Shown here piece by piece: positions 1-12,548 of a stretch of 64,000 nucleotides of DNA. Numbering within the stretch: the first letter of the stretch is position 1; each line of letters opens with the position of its first letter. The stretch covers positions 62,001 through 126,000 of the forward strand of contig NZ_QEQL01000006.1 of NCBI RefSeq assembly GCF_003097135.1, read 5' to 3'. Source of the DNA: Pseudomonas sp. URIL14HWK12:I12 (GTDB taxonomy: Bacteria; Pseudomonadota; Gammaproteobacteria; Pseudomonadales; Pseudomonadaceae). The notes under the pieces are model-generated. The model saw only the letters and a program-made list of their open reading frames with translations, had not been told where the DNA came from and ran no database searches. The translations under genes and the position numbers were made by a program.

Positions 1-1750
<1,750 letters not shown>

Positions 1751-1860
1751 GGGAAGACTCCAGGCTAATCAGGGTGACTTTGGCCGGCCAGGCGGTAGCG
1801 GATCAGATTCAACCAACGCCATTGCCATGGATCAAAACAACATGCCGAACCGGTCACTCG

Positions 1861-1875
1861 TTGTAGATAAAACAA
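1861..1875. promoter_or_regulatory. HexR operator 1 (edd side)
   Basis: The sequence TTGTAGATAAAACAA fits the HexR consensus TTGT-N7/8-ACAA exactly, with N7. It lies 111 bp from the edd start and 127 bp from the gap start. HexR is the KDPG-responsive repressor of edd, zwf and gap-1 in P. putida; binding here is inferred from the match. Confidence 0.8.
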
Positions 1876-1922
1876 AATACTGCCATCAAAAGGGCTTGTT
1901 TTCTATTTTTATGCGCATAATC

Positions 1923-1937
1923 TTGTAATTCCTACAA
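1923..1937. promoter_or_regulatory. HexR operator 2 (gap side)
   Basis: TTGTAATTCCTACAA is a second exact TTGT-N7-ACAA match. Its left edge is 62 bp (about six helical turns) from that of operator 1, and it ends 64 bp before the gap start. The pair fits control of both divergent promoters. Confidence 0.8.
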
Positions 1938-2001
1938 CAAAACAGATTCGTGACCTGGCCCGGCGGGGCAACCTTCACTCATCTGACAGCAGGTACTGCC
2001 A

Positions 2002-3003
2002 ATGACTATTCGCATCGCAATCAACGGCTTCGGGCGTATCGGCCGCAACGTACTGCGCGCACTCTATACCCAGAACTACCGCCAGCATCTGCAGGTCGTC
2101 GCCATCAACGACCTGGGCGACAGCAAGATCAACGCCCATCTGCTCAAGTACGACACCGTGCACGGCGCATTCGATGCCACTGTTGAGCATGATCATGAAA
2201 GCCTGACTGTCAATGGTGACCGCATTGCTGTCAGTGCCGTTCGCAATCCGGCAGAGCTGCCATGGAAAGCGCATCAGGTCGATGTAGTGTTCGAATGCAC
2301 CGGCCTGTTCACCGACCGTGACAAAGCGGCCGCTCACCTGGCTGCCGGTGCCGCCAAGGTCATCATCTCTGCCCCGGCCAAAGGCGCAGACGCCACCGTG
2401 GTATACGGTGTGAACCACGATGTGCTGCGTGCCTCGCACCAGGTGATCTCCAATGCCTCCTGCACCACCAACTGCCTGGCGCCGGTAGCTCAAGTGCTGC
2501 ACCGTGAGTTCGGCATCGAGCAAGGCCTGATGACCACCGTGCACGCCTTCACCAACGATCAGACCCTGATCGACAGCTATCACAGCGACCCCTTCCGCGC
2601 CCGCGCGGCCACCCAGTCGATGATCCCGAGCAAGACCGGTGCCGCCGAGGCAGTAGGCCTTGTGCTACCGGAGCTTGCCGGCAAGCTGACTGGCATGGCC
2701 GTTCGCGTACCGGTGATCAACGTATCGCTGGTCGACCTGACCATCAACCTGGCCCGTGAAGCCACTGCCGAAGAGGTCAATGCGGTGCTCAAGGCCGCAG
2801 CTGCACAGTCCAAGGTACTGGGTTACAACGACCTGCCGCTGGTCTCCAGCGATTTCAATCACAACCCGCTTTCGTCTATCTTCGACGCCAACCACACCAA
2901 GGCCAACGGCAAGCTGCTCAAGGTCATGGCCTGGTACGACAACGAGTGGGGCTTCTCGAACCGCATGCTCGACAACTGCCTGGCGCTGTTCAACGCCCAG
3001 TGA
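2002..3003 (+). CDS. gap: glyceraldehyde-3-phosphate dehydrogenase, type I
   Basis: Converts glyceraldehyde-3-phosphate, NAD and phosphate to 1,3-bisphosphoglycerate downstream of the Entner-Doudoroff split. The 333 residues are full family length. The Rossmann start is [10 protein letters not shown], the catalytic Cys is about residue 154 in SNASCTTNC, and the C-terminal [12 protein letters not shown] is present. The divergence from edd with HexR sites identifies it as the catabolic gap (gap-1 type) rather than the second gap paralogue pseudomonads usually carry. No clear Rho-independent terminator follows, although a run of eight T sits at about 3039. Confidence 0.97.
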   Translation: MTIRIAINGFGRIGRNVLRALYTQNYRQHLQVVAINDLGDSKINAHLLKYDTVHGAFDATVEHDHESLTVNGDRIAVSAVRNPAELPWKAHQVDVVFECTGLFTDRDKAAAHLAAGAAKVIISAPAKGADATVVYGVNHDVLRASHQVISNASCTTNCLAPVAQVLHREFGIEQGLMTTVHAFTNDQTLIDSYHSDPFRARAATQSMIPSKTGAAEAVGLVLPELAGKLTGMAVRVPVINVSLVDLTINLAREATAEEVNAVLKAAAAQSKVLGYNDLPLVSSDFNHNPLSSIFDANHTKANGKLLKVMAWYDNEWGFSNRMLDNCLALFNAQ

Positions 3004-3081
3004 CGCACCGGGGAAAAGCGTTGGCAGCGGCGGCGATTTTTTTTGCTAAGCTCAGCCCAGCGCTTCACTTCAGGAGGCTTC

Positions 3082-3411
3082 ATGAGCGACACCGGCACCG
3101 CGCGAGCGCCCAGCGAAGAGGTGATGGACCAGGCGATCGACTGGATCATCGCCCTCAAGGCACCGACACCCCGGCAATGTCAGGGCTTCGATGCCTGGCT
3201 GGCCGAAGACCCGATGCATGCGCACGCCTATGCCCGTGCCGCCGCCCTGTGGGACGGCAGTGTGGCCGAGGAGGTTCGCCAGGTGCTGGCTCGCCAGTGC
3301 CAGCCCGCGAAAAAGCACGCGCGGCGTGGTCGCTGGATGGTTGCACTGGCGTTGCTGGCTATTGCAGCGCCAGTGGCGGCCCTGTGGCTAGGCGGTGCAG
3401 TGCTGCACTAA
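3082..3411 (+). CDS. FecR-type N-terminal stub (DUF4880 plus one TM segment)
   Basis: This 109-residue product resembles only the cytoplasmic N-terminus of FecR-type anti-sigma regulators. A helical region of about residues 10-75 holds the FDAWLAEDPMHAHAYARAAALW block, a basic stretch KKHARRGR follows, and one predicted membrane span lies at about 85-104. The protein ends five residues later, so the periplasmic FecR domain that senses a TonB receptor is missing. The ATG at 3082 has a strong AGGAGG, which argues for expression. No ECF sigma factor or TonB receptor lies beside it, and the 99 bp after the stop contain no recognisable FecR remainder in any frame. It may be a relic of a deleted iron/heme signalling set or a minimal anti-sigma protein. 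Confidence 0.6.
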   Translation: MSDTGTARAPSEEVMDQAIDWIIALKAPTPRQCQGFDAWLAEDPMHAHAYARAAALWDGSVAEEVRQVLARQCQPAKKHARRGRWMVALALLAIAAPVAALWLGGAVLH

Positions 3412-3510
3412 GGCTGGATTTTTACAGGCAAAGGGCCGACACTCGGTGCGTTTCGCCGTCCAAAGCGCCAACCGCGGCGCGGCGCGGCCACCGTCTCTCA
3501 GGCCTGCACC

Positions 3511-3906
3511 ATGTCTTACGTTCCACCCGTTCGCTCCCGCCTGGCCCGTGCGCTCTACGGCATTCTCGCCTATACGAGCCTGGCCATAGGCATCATCGCC
3601 ATTTTCATACCCGGCTTGCCGACCACCGAGTTCGTGCTGCTGTCGGCCTGGGCCGCTACCCGCAGCTCGCCGCGCCTGGCCGCTTGGCTCGCCCGGCACA
3701 AGCTGTTCGGGCCGATGATCGAGAACTGGCACAACGGCAAGCGCATCGCGCGCAAAGCCAAGATCAGCGCTACCCTGAGCATGATTTTGTGCGCGGTGAT
3801 CATGTGGTTAACGCTACGCCACTATTGGCCCATCTACGCTGCTATCGGCGGTATGGTGCTGGTCAATCTGTGGATCTGGTCGCGCCCGGAGCCAGAGGCG
3901 CAGTAA
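3511..3906 (+). CDS. DUF454 (YbaN-like) inner-membrane protein
   Basis: A 131-residue integral membrane protein of the YbaN/DUF454 family. Hydrophobic segments lie at about residues 17-36 (YTSLAIGIIAIFIPGLPTTE), 85-103 and 106-124. The family signature IPGLPTTEFVLLSAWAA followed by SSPRLAAWLARHKLFGP is intact. Its molecular function is unknown. It precedes a DUF5064 gene by about 50 bp in the same direction, so the two may be cotranscribed. Confidence 0.75.
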   Translation: MSYVPPVRSRLARALYGILAYTSLAIGIIAIFIPGLPTTEFVLLSAWAATRSSPRLAAWLARHKLFGPMIENWHNGKRIARKAKISATLSMILCAVIMWLTLRHYWPIYAAIGGMVLVNLWIWSRPEPEAQ

Positions 3907-3955
3907 TGCCGCGCCCCGGCCTGGCGCGACCGCTCACCCTGTTGGAGACAGGCTT

Positions 3956-4315
3956 ATGTTCAAACCCGGCCATCTACATCTGGAACACAGCCCCGTGCAG
4001 AAGCAGGACGTTGCCTACCAGCTGGACGTCCACTATGAACCGCAGACCACCGATCAAGGCCCCGGCATGCACTTTCGGGTCACCGGCACCATCGCCGGCA
4101 ACCCCGTGGACGCAAGCTTTGACCTACCCCGCGAGATGGCGGTGAACTTCGCCAGCCATATCGACCGCATCGCCCGGCAGCACGGCCTGCCGAAAACCCA
4201 GGTGGTGCCGGTGAGCCTGCACCGGCAATACGACGAGATGTTCAACGACATCCGCGCCAAGCTGAAGCTGCACAGTGGCGACGCCTTGAGCGCCGAGCGC
4301 CTCGACCGCCTGTAA
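3956..4315 (+). CDS. DUF5064 family protein
   Basis: A 119-residue soluble protein beginning MFKPGHLHLEH, which I recognise as the Pseudomonas-specific DUF5064 family of unknown function. It has no signal peptide or membrane segment. The central part reads like a small beta-rich fold and the C-terminus is amphipathic helix. A GGAGA lies 8 bp before the ATG. It stands directly upstream of gcsR, whose ATG is 54 bp after its stop, but no functional tie can be shown. Confidence 0.7.
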   Translation: MFKPGHLHLEHSPVQKQDVAYQLDVHYEPQTTDQGPGMHFRVTGTIAGNPVDASFDLPREMAVNFASHIDRIARQHGLPKTQVVPVSLHRQYDEMFNDIRAKLKLHSGDALSAERLDRL

Positions 4316-4369
4316 AGCCCGGCGGCTTGCTTCTACAATAGGGGCCTTTCTCACTCTGGCCCCTGCCTC

Positions 4370-5878
4370 ATGCGCATCCACGTAAGTTTCCATGACCGCG
4401 TCGGTATCACCCAGGAAGTGCTGGCCTTGCTGGGTGCACGCAACCTGAACCTGGATGCGGTGGAAATGGTGCCGCCGAACGTCTACATCGATGCGCCGAC
4501 CTTGAGCGCCCAAGTGCTCGACGAGTTGCGCGGGGCGTTGCTGGCCATCGCTGGGGTGCAGGCGGTTACGGTGGTCGACATCCTCCCTGGCCAGCGCCGC
4601 CACTTGCAACTCGACGCACTGCTGGCCGCGATGGGCGACCCGGTGCTGGCCCTCGACAGCGCCGGCAAGGTGCTGTTGGCCAACCCCGCGATGGTCGCGC
4701 TTTACTGCCGGGACCCTGCTGGCGAGCCCATAGATACCGTGTGCGCCACCCCCGGCCTGCTCACCGCCTTGCAAGAGCAGGGTTTTCGCCTGCCAGTGCG
4801 CGAGGTTACCGTCAACGGCGAAACCCTGCTGCTCGATGCCACCCCCATCCCCCATGCCGGCGCCCTGGTCACGCTCTATCCCCCCAACCGCATGGGTGAA
4901 CGCCTGGCCGCGCTGCACCACGGCCACGCCGAAGGGTTCGACGCGCTGCTGGGCGAGGCCCCGGTCATACGCCAGCTCAAAGCGCGGGCACAGCGTGTGG
5001 CCGCGCTCGACGCCCCCTTGTTGATCCAGGGCGAAACCGGCACAGGCAAGGAGCTGGTCGCACGCGCCTGCCACGCTGCAAGCCCTCGGCACAATGCGCC
5101 GTTCCTGGCACTCAACTGCGCCGCCTTGCCGGAAAACCTCGCTGAAAGCGAGCTGTTCGGCTATGCACCCGGCGCCTTCACCGGCGCGCAACGGGGCGGT
5201 AAACCGGGGCTGGTAGAGTTGGCCCACAAGGGCACGGTGTTTCTTGATGAGATCGGCGAGATGTCGCCCTATCTGCAGGCCAAGTTGCTGCGCTTTCTCA
5301 ATGATGGCAGCTTCCGCCGGGTCGGCGGCGAACGTGAGGTGCGCGTCGACGTGCGCATTCTGAGCGCCACCCACCGCGACCTGGCGCGGCGCGTGGCCGA
5401 AGGCAGCTTTCGCGAAGACCTCTATTACCGCTTGAACGTGCTGAACCTCGAAGTGCCGCCATTGCGCGAGCGCGGCCAGGACATCCTCTTGCTGGCCCGT
5501 TGGTTCATGCGACAGGCCTGCACTCAGATTGGCCGGCCTATCTGCCGCCTGGCGCCGGCAACCTACCCTGCCCTGCTCGGCAACCGCTGGCCGGGCAATG
5601 TGCGCCAGTTGCAGAACGTGATTTTCCGCGCCGCGGCCATCTGCGATGCCAACGTAGTCGATATCGGCGACCTCGACATCGCCGGCACCTCGGTGGCCGC
5701 CTCGGGCGAGCGCGACGTGGTGAGCCTTGAACAAGCGGTAGACGATTTTGAGCGGGCGCTGCTGGAAAAACTCTATGAGCAGCACCCTTCCAGCCGCCAA
5801 TTGGCCTCTCGGTTGCAGACCTCACACACGGCCATTGCCAATCGCCTACGCAAATACGGTATCGGCCTGAGACCGTAA
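4370..5878 (+). CDS. gcsR: TyrR-like sigma-54 activator of glycine cleavage genes (GcsR type)
   Basis: A bacterial enhancer-binding protein of 502 residues. An ACT domain (about 1-72) is followed by a PAS-like segment (about 78-165) and an AAA+ domain with Walker A GETGTGKE at 221-228, the sigma-54 contact GAFTGA at 268-273 and Walker B FLDEIGE at 291-297. A Fis-type helix-turn-helix sits at the extreme C-terminus (SRQLASRLQTSHTAIANRLRKYG). In P. aeruginosa the homologue GcsR senses glycine and activates the adjacent gcvH2 operon. Here the same operon follows, with three matching repeats and a -24/-12 promoter between. The first operator overlaps the gcsR stop codon. A TACAAT hexamer at 4334-4339 is a possible -10 for gcsR itself. 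Confidence 0.9.
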   Translation: MRIHVSFHDRVGITQEVLALLGARNLNLDAVEMVPPNVYIDAPTLSAQVLDELRGALLAIAGVQAVTVVDILPGQRRHLQLDALLAAMGDPVLALDSAGKVLLANPAMVALYCRDPAGEPIDTVCATPGLLTALQEQGFRLPVREVTVNGETLLLDATPIPHAGALVTLYPPNRMGERLAALHHGHAEGFDALLGEAPVIRQLKARAQRVAALDAPLLIQGETGTGKELVARACHAASPRHNAPFLALNCAALPENLAESELFGYAPGAFTGAQRGGKPGLVELAHKGTVFLDEIGEMSPYLQAKLLRFLNDGSFRRVGGEREVRVDVRILSATHRDLARRVAEGSFREDLYYRLNVLNLEVPPLRERGQDILLLARWFMRQACTQIGRPICRLAPATYPALLGNRWPGNVRQLQNVIFRAAAICDANVVDIGDLDIAGTSVAASGERDVVSLEQAVDDFERALLEKLYEQHPSSRQLASRLQTSHTAIANRLRKYGIGLRP

Positions 5879-5890
5879 TGAATGCTTTAC
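5875..5890. promoter_or_regulatory. GcsR-type operator, copy 1
   Basis: GTAATGAATGCTTTAC has TyrR-box dyad architecture (GTAAy-N6-wTTAC). It begins one base before the gcsR stop codon and is one of three copies between gcsR and gcvH. Binding is inferred from position and similarity. Confidence 0.65.
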
Positions 5891-5893
5891 ATC

Positions 5894-5909
5894 GTAATGA
5901 AATCATTAC
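5894..5909. promoter_or_regulatory. GcsR-type operator, copy 2
   Basis: GTAATGAAATCATTAC is the most symmetrical of the three copies. It begins 19 bp after copy 1, about two helical turns, which would let activator dimers lie side by side. Confidence 0.65.
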
Positions 5910-5974
5910 AGATGCGTTGATGTCGCCCATGATCAACGCCCTGTCGCAGGTAGACGCTTTCCGGCGGCGTGTTT

Positions 5975-5990
5975 GTAACGATAGCTTTAC
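5975..5990. promoter_or_regulatory. GcsR-type operator, copy 3
   Basis: GTAACGATAGCTTTAC is the third copy, 81 bp downstream of copy 2 and about 55 bp upstream of the -24 element. It keeps the GTAA...TTTAC arms. Confidence 0.6.
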
Positions 5991-6044
5991 AGGCTGCCTG
6001 GCGTGGCCTGCGGCCAACCCCTCGTAAACTGGGCCATCGCGCTA

Positions 6045-6061
6045 TTGGCAACATCCTTGCA
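6045..6061 (+). promoter_or_regulatory. sigma-54 promoter of the gcv operon
   Basis: TTGGCA-N6-TTGCA matches the -24/-12 consensus with the GG and GC dinucleotides at correct spacing. It lies 52 bp before the gcvH ATG, downstream of three activator repeats and behind a sigma-54 activator gene, so the whole arrangement is consistent with RpoN-dependent expression. Confidence 0.8.
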
Positions 6062-6112
6062 ATGCAAACGGCATAAGGCCGCTGGGCCATCAGCATCGTC
6101 CGAGGAGTTTGC

Positions 6113-6490
6113 ATGAGCGAGTTGCGTTTCACCGCTGAACACGAATGGCTGCGGGTAGAAGAAAACGGCCAGGTTACGGTCGGCATCACGGTGTTCGCCC
6201 AGGAAGCGTTGGGCGACGTGGTGTATGTACAGTTGCCGGAACTGCAACGGTTCAGTGCCCATGCCGAAGTGTCAGTGGTGGAGTCGGTCAAGGCCGCCAG
6301 CAGCATCTACATGCCACTCGATGGCGAGATCACCGAGGTCAATGAGGCGCTGGCCGATACGCCTGAGCTGGTCAACGAAGCGCCGCTGGCCGAAGGCTGG
6401 TTCTTTCGTTTCGTGCCGGCAGACCCTTCACAATTGGCCGGGCTACTCGATGCCGCTGGCTATGATCAACTGATCTCGACCCAGGCTTGA
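6113..6490 (+). CDS. gcvH: glycine cleavage system H protein
   Basis: The lipoyl carrier that shuttles the aminomethyl group from P protein to T protein in glycine cleavage. The 125 residues are normal length. The lipoylation Lys is residue 60 in [14 protein letters not shown]. The start is set by GAGGAG eight bp before the ATG. It is the first gene of gcvH-gcvP-sdaA-gcvT, with the next start 11 bp after its stop. Confidence 0.96.
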   Translation: MSELRFTAEHEWLRVEENGQVTVGITVFAQEALGDVVYVQLPELQRFSAHAEVSVVESVKAASSIYMPLDGEITEVNEALADTPELVNEAPLAEGWFFRFVPADPSQLAGLLDAAGYDQLISTQA

Positions 6491-6501
6491 GGAGGCCCAC
6501 C

Positions 6502-9360
6502 ATGCCCATTCGCACACCCTTGACCTGCGACAACGAATTCATCGAACGCCATATCGGCCCCAACGAGCAGGAAACCGGGCACATGCTCGAGCTGCTGGGT
6601 TTTGCTTCGCTCGATGAGCTCACTGCAGCCGTGCTGCCCCCCAGCATTCAGGGGAGCAGCGTCATGGATCTGCCTGCCGGCCAGAGCGAGGCGGCGGCAC
6701 TCGCCGCGCTCAAGGCCATTGCCCAGCGCAACCAACCCATGAAGAGCTGGATCGGGCAGGGCTACTACAACACCCATACCCCTGCGCCCATTCTGCGCAA
6801 CCTGCTGGAAAACCCCGCCTGGTACACCGCCTACACGCCCTACCAGCCCGAGATCTCCCAAGGCCGGCTTGAGGCGCTGCTCAATTTCCAGACCCTGGTC
6901 AGCGACCTGACCGGCTTGCCCATCGCCAATGCCTCGTTGCTCGACGAAGCGACCGCAGCCGCCGAGGCGATGACCTTCAGCAAACGCCTGTCGAAAAATA
7001 AGGCTGCCAACGCCTTTTTCGCGTCCAGCCACTGCCACCCGCAAACCCTGGCGGTGCTGCGCACTCGCGCCGAGCCATTGGGTATCGAAGTGGTCGTGGC
7101 CGATGAGCGCGAGCTAGCGGGCACCGAACGCTTCTTCGGGGCGCTGCTGCAATACCCGGCGAGCCTGGGTGAGGTGTTCGACTATCGCGCACTGGTGGAG
7201 CAGTTCCACCAGGCAGGGGCACTGGTAACGGTGGCCGCAGACCTGCTGGCGCTGGCGCTGCTCACCCCGCCAGGCGAGTTCGGTGCCGACGTGGCTATCG
7301 GCTCGGCACAACGCTTCGGCGTGCCACTGGGCTTCGGCGGGCCCCACGCAGCGTTCTTCGCTACCCGCGACGCCTTCAAGCGCGACATGCCCGGCCGCTT
7401 GGTCGGGGTATCGATCGACCGCCACGGCCAGCCGGCCTACCGCCTGGCCATGCAAACTCGCGAGCAGCACATCCGCCGCGAAAAGGCCACGAGCAACATC
7501 TGCACCGCACAGGTGCTGCTGGCCAACATCGCCAGCATGTTTGCCGTTTACCACGGCCCGGACGGGGTGCGCCGCATTGCCGAGCGCACTCATGCCCTGA
7601 CCGCGATCCTGGCTGCAGGCCTGGAGCAACTGGGCGTGCAGGTGCTTTCGCAGGCGTTCTTCGACACCCTGGCACTGCACACCGGCCCACGCACGGCAGC
7701 CTTCGCCGGCAAGGCCCGCGCTGCCGGGATCAACCTGCGCGAAGTAGACGACGCACACTTGGCCATCTCGCTGGATGAAACGGCGCTGCAAGCCGACGTC
7801 CAGGCGCTGTGGCAGGTATTCGCCGATGGCGAGCTTCCCGATTTCGACGCACTTCAGGCCAATGCGACCCGCTGCTTGCCGCAAGCCCTGCTGCGCAGTT
7901 CTGCGATTTTGCAGTTCCCGGTGTTCAACCGCTATCACAGCGAAACAGAGCTGATGCGCTACCTGCGCAAACTGGCCGACAAAGACCTCGCGCTGGACCG
8001 CAGCATGATCCCGCTTGGCTCTTGCACCATGAAACTCAACGCCGCCAGCGAAATGCTGCCGGTGACCTGGAGCGAGTTCTCCAACCTCCACCCCTTCGTG
8101 CCTGCCGACCAAGCCCAGGGTTACAAGGCCATGGTCGACGAGCTGGAGCAGATGCTCTGCCAAGCCACCGGCTACGATGCCGTTTCGCTGCAGCCCAACG
8201 CCGGTTCTCAAGGTGAATATGCCGGCCTGCTGGCGATCAGGGCCTGGCACCAGAGCCGCGGTGAAGCCCACCGCGACATTTGCCTGATCCCTTCTTCGGC
8301 CCACGGCACCAACCCGGCCACCGCCCATATGGCCGGTATGCGGGTGGTGGTCACCGCCTGCGACGCGCGGGGCAACGTCGATATCGACGACCTGCGGGCC
8401 AAGGCGCTGGAGCACCGTGACCGGCTGGCGGCATTGATGATCACCTACCCTTCCACCCACGGTGTGTTCGAGGAAGGTATCAAGGAGATCTGCGCCATCG
8501 TTCACGACAACGGCGGCCAGGTATACATCGACGGCGCCAACATGAACGCCATGGTCGGCCTCTGCGCACCGGGCCGCTTCGGTGGCGACGTATCGCACCT
8601 GAACCTGCACAAAACCTTCTGCATCCCTCACGGCGGTGGCGGCCCAGGCGTCGGCCCGGTAGCGGTCAAGTCGCACCTGGCCCCGTTCCTGCCCGGTCAC
8701 GGCGAGCTGGCCCGCCAGGAGGGCGCTGTGTCGGCCGCGCCCTTCGGCAGCGCCAGCATTTTGCCGATCACCTGGATGTACATCCGCATGATGGGTGGCG
8801 AAGGCCTCAAGCGCGCCTCGCAGGTGGCGATCCTCAATGCCAACTACATCGCTCGGCGGTTGGAGGAGCACTACCCGGTGCTCTACACCGGCAACACCGG
8901 CCTGGTGGCCCACGAGTGCATCCTGGACCTGCGCCCCCTCAAGGACAGCAGCGGCATCAGTGTCGACGACGTGGCCAAGCGCCTGATCGACTTCGGTTTC
9001 CACGCGCCGACCATGTCGTTCCCGGTGGCAGGCACGCTGATGATCGAGCCAACCGAAAGCGAATCACTCGAAGAGCTGGAGCGGTTCTGCGCAGCGATGA
9101 TCGCCATCCGTGAAGAAATCCGCGCCATCGAAGCTGGCACGCTGGATAAAGACGACAACCCGCTGAAAAACGCTCCACACACGGCCCACGAGCTGACTGG
9201 CCACTGGCCTCACGGCTACAGCCGCGAGCAGGCCGTGTTCCCGCTGGCGTCACTGGTTGAGGGCAAATACTGGCCGCCCGTCGGCCGCGTGGACAACGTC
9301 TACGGTGATCGCAACCTAGTGTGCGCCTGCCCACCGATCGATGCGTATCAAGACGCCTGA
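6502..9360 (+). CDS. gcvP: glycine dehydrogenase (decarboxylating), P protein
   Basis: PLP enzyme that decarboxylates glycine and passes the aminomethyl group to lipoyl-GcvH, releasing CO2. It is the fused single-chain form of 952 residues, carrying both halves of the family. The PLP lysine is about residue 704 in [16 protein letters not shown]. The ATG at 6502 is preferred because AGGAGG lies 8 bp upstream; an in-frame TTG at 6487 would overlap gcvH and has no ribosome site. It lies between gcvH (11 bp) and sdaA (17 bp). Confidence 0.97.
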   Translation: MPIRTPLTCDNEFIERHIGPNEQETGHMLELLGFASLDELTAAVLPPSIQGSSVMDLPAGQSEAAALAALKAIAQRNQPMKSWIGQGYYNTHTPAPILRNLLENPAWYTAYTPYQPEISQGRLEALLNFQTLVSDLTGLPIANASLLDEATAAAEAMTFSKRLSKNKAANAFFASSHCHPQTLAVLRTRAEPLGIEVVVADERELAGTERFFGALLQYPASLGEVFDYRALVEQFHQAGALVTVAADLLALALLTPPGEFGADVAIGSAQRFGVPLGFGGPHAAFFATRDAFKRDMPGRLVGVSIDRHGQPAYRLAMQTREQHIRREKATSNICTAQVLLANIASMFAVYHGPDGVRRIAERTHALTAILAAGLEQLGVQVLSQAFFDTLALHTGPRTAAFAGKARAAGINLREVDDAHLAISLDETALQADVQALWQVFADGELPDFDALQANATRCLPQALLRSSAILQFPVFNRYHSETELMRYLRKLADKDLALDRSMIPLGSCTMKLNAASEMLPVTWSEFSNLHPFVPADQAQGYKAMVDELEQMLCQATGYDAVSLQPNAGSQGEYAGLLAIRAWHQSRGEAHRDICLIPSSAHGTNPATAHMAGMRVVVTACDARGNVDIDDLRAKALEHRDRLAALMITYPSTHGVFEEGIKEICAIVHDNGGQVYIDGANMNAMVGLCAPGRFGGDVSHLNLHKTFCIPHGGGGPGVGPVAVKSHLAPFLPGHGELARQEGAVSAAPFGSASILPITWMYIRMMGGEGLKRASQVAILNANYIARRLEEHYPVLYTGNTGLVAHECILDLRPLKDSSGISVDDVAKRLIDFGFHAPTMSFPVAGTLMIEPTESESLEELERFCAAMIAIREEIRAIEAGTLDKDDNPLKNAPHTAHELTGHWPHGYSREQAVFPLASLVEGKYWPPVGRVDNVYGDRNLVCACPPIDAYQDA

Positions 9361-9377
9361 CCCACAAGGAGCCTGCC

Positions 9378-10754
<1,377 letters not shown>

Positions 10755-10778
10755 CCACACATTCAATTGGAGTTATCG

Positions 10779-11894
10779 ATGAGCGACACCCTCAAGCGCA
10801 CACCGCTGCACGCACTGCACCTGGAGCAAGGCGCGCGCATGGTGCCCTTCGCCGGCTATGACATGCCCGTGCAATACCCATTGGGCGTAATGAAGGAACA
10901 CCTGCACACTCGCGCGCAGGCTGGGCTTTTCGACGTGTCGCACATGGGCCAGATTCGCCTGCGTGGCCAGGGGGTCGCCCAGGCGCTGGAGCAGCTGGTG
11001 CCTGTAGACATCGTGGACCTGCCGGTGGGCCTGCAGCGTTATGCGCTGTTCACCAACGAAGAAGGCGGCATCCTCGATGACCTGATGGTTGCGCGCCTGG
11101 CCGATGATGAATTGATGTTGGTGGTCAACGCCGCCTGCAAGGAGGCAGACCTTGCCCACCTGCGCGCGCACCTGGGTGCTGCCGTGACGATCGAGCCCCT
11201 GTTCGAAAGCCGGGCGCTGCTGGCGCTGCAGGGGCCGGCTGCGGTTACGGCACTGGCGCGCCTGGCGCCGGAAGTGGCCAGCATGACCTTCATGCAGTAC
11301 CGCCCCGTGGAACTGGCCGGCCAGCCTTGCTATGTAAGCCGCTCAGGCTACACCGGCGAGGACGGCTACGAGATATCGGTGCCTGCCGAGGCGGCCGAAA
11401 CCTTCGCTCGCCGCCTGCTCGAAGAACCGGAGGTGGCGCTGATTGGCCTGGGTGCGCGCGACTCGCTGCGCCTGGAAGCCGGGCTGTGCCTCTATGGGCA
11501 CGACATGAATACCCAGACCACGCCCGCCGAGGCCAGCTTGGGTTGGGCCATCTCCAAGGCTCGGCGGGCCGGCGGTGCCCGTGCCGGCGGCTTCCCCGGC
11601 GCGGACCGGCTCGGCGCAGCGCTTACCCGCAAGCGGGTGGGGTTGCTGCCTCAGGAGCGCACGCCCGTGCGCGAAGGTTGCTCGGTGACCGATGCGGCAG
11701 GCCAAGTCATAGGGCAAGTCTGCAGCGGCGGTTTCGGGCCATCGTTGGGCGGCCCCCTGGCGATGGCTTACCTGGCCATAGAGCACTGTGAACCGGGCAC
11801 GTTGGTCAATGCACTGGTTCGGGGCAAGGCGGTACCGATGAAGGTGGTGAACATGCCGTTCGTACCTACCCGTTACTATCGCGGCAAGGCCTGA
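10779..11894 (+). CDS. gcvT: aminomethyltransferase, T protein
   Basis: Takes the aminomethyl group from GcvH, releases ammonia and makes 5,10-methylene-tetrahydrofolate. The product is 371 residues from the ATG at 10779 (GGAG 9 bp before); an in-frame TTG at 10767 is less likely. Family blocks are [32 protein letters not shown] and [14 protein letters not shown]. It is the last gene of the operon, 24 bp after sdaA. Confidence 0.96.
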   Translation: MSDTLKRTPLHALHLEQGARMVPFAGYDMPVQYPLGVMKEHLHTRAQAGLFDVSHMGQIRLRGQGVAQALEQLVPVDIVDLPVGLQRYALFTNEEGGILDDLMVARLADDELMLVVNAACKEADLAHLRAHLGAAVTIEPLFESRALLALQGPAAVTALARLAPEVASMTFMQYRPVELAGQPCYVSRSGYTGEDGYEISVPAEAAETFARRLLEEPEVALIGLGARDSLRLEAGLCLYGHDMNTQTTPAEASLGWAISKARRAGGARAGGFPGADRLGAALTRKRVGLLPQERTPVREGCSVTDAAGQVIGQVCSGGFGPSLGGPLAMAYLAIEHCEPGTLVNALVRGKAVPMKVVNMPFVPTRYYRGKA

Positions 11895-12198
11895 AACACC
11901 GCTGTCATCTACCCGTGCTGTACTGGCCTGCCCTGTGCCAACAGGCAGCGCTGGCGCACCGCAAATGTGCGGCTTGTGCTCGTTCAACCGGCCGGTGCAC
12001 AACTGGTTTCGAACAGGCGTAAAAAAGGTATAAAAGGTAGCGATTCGGGACTTGTCTTTGTAACCAAAGTTGGCGTAGAGTCCACGACACTGTGATTGCA
12101 TGGGGTGCTTAGGGCTTTCCTGCAACCCCAGCAACAGTGATCTTTCATTCAGAAAGAAGCTGACATCAAATTAGATAGAGCTTCAAGGAAATAAGACA
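11895..12198 (+). promoter_or_regulatory. gcvT-csp intergenic region, likely cold-shock promoter and 5' leader
   Basis: This 304-bp stretch has no gene. A possible promoter is TTGTCT at 12052-12057, an 18-bp spacer and TAGAGT at 12076-12081. That would give a leader of over 100 nt before the cold-shock gene, typical of temperature-responsive csp mRNAs. The promoter hexamers are only moderate matches. No clean Rho-independent terminator for gcvT is visible. Confidence 0.4.
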
Positions 12199-12411
12199 AT
12201 GGCTGAGCGTCAGACCGGTACCGTCAAGTGGTTCAACGACGAAAAGGGTTTTGGTTTTATCACGCCTCAGAGCGGTCCGGATCTGTTCGTACACTTCCGC
12301 GCCATCGAAGGTAACGGCTTCAAGAGCCTGAAAGAAGGCCAGACAGTTACGTTCGAAGCTGTGCAGGGCCAGAAAGGCATGCAAGCTGACAAGGTTCGCA
12401 CTGACGGCTGA
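12199..12411 (+). CDS. cold-shock domain protein
   Basis: A 70-residue single-stranded nucleic-acid binding protein that acts as an RNA chaperone. RNP1 (KGFGFI) and RNP2 (LFVHF) are intact, and the start is [25 protein letters not shown] lies about 10 bp before the ATG. Pseudomonads carry several csp paralogues, so cspA or capB cannot be assigned from sequence alone. A strong terminator follows at once, so it is monocistronic. Confidence 0.95.
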   Translation: MAERQTGTVKWFNDEKGFGFITPQSGPDLFVHFRAIEGNGFKSLKEGQTVTFEAVQGQKGMQADKVRTDG

Positions 12412-12429
12412 TCGCCCTCGTCGAGATCC

Positions 12430-12464
12430 AAAAAAAACGGTCGCCAAGGCGACCGTTTTTTTTT
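12430..12464 (+). terminator. Rho-independent terminator of the cold-shock gene
   Basis: A 9-bp GC stem ACGGTCGCC/GGCGACCGT has a two-base loop and is flanked by an A-run on the left and a T-run on the right. Begins 18 bp after the stop. The A/T symmetry could let it work for the opposite strand too, where lptG ends at 12549. Confidence 0.92.
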
Positions 12465-12548
12465 GCTTTCAAATCAAGCCCGGCGCCGGGTTTGAAACAG
12501 GCAGCGCCCTGGCGGGCCCGCTAAGGGTGCGGGCCTATCGGGGCGGCG

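Noticed and set aside
3412-3510. Frameshifted remainder of FecR after the stub
   Set aside because: None of the three forward frames resembles the periplasmic FecR domain, and the DUF454 gene begins after only 99 bp.
4124-5800. 558-residue open frame antisense to gcsR
   Set aside because: It mirrors a well-conserved sigma-54 activator and has low-complexity His/Gln/Ala composition typical of antisense shadows.
7114-9003. 629-residue open frame antisense to gcvP
   Set aside because: GC-rich third positions keep the antisense strand open. The frame has no family similarity, while gcvP on the other strand is complete and catalytic.
12511-12535. Terminator of lptG
   Set aside because: GCCCGC/GCGGGC is a short 6-bp stem without T-run on the minus strand; the A/T-symmetrical csp terminator nearby is a better candidate.
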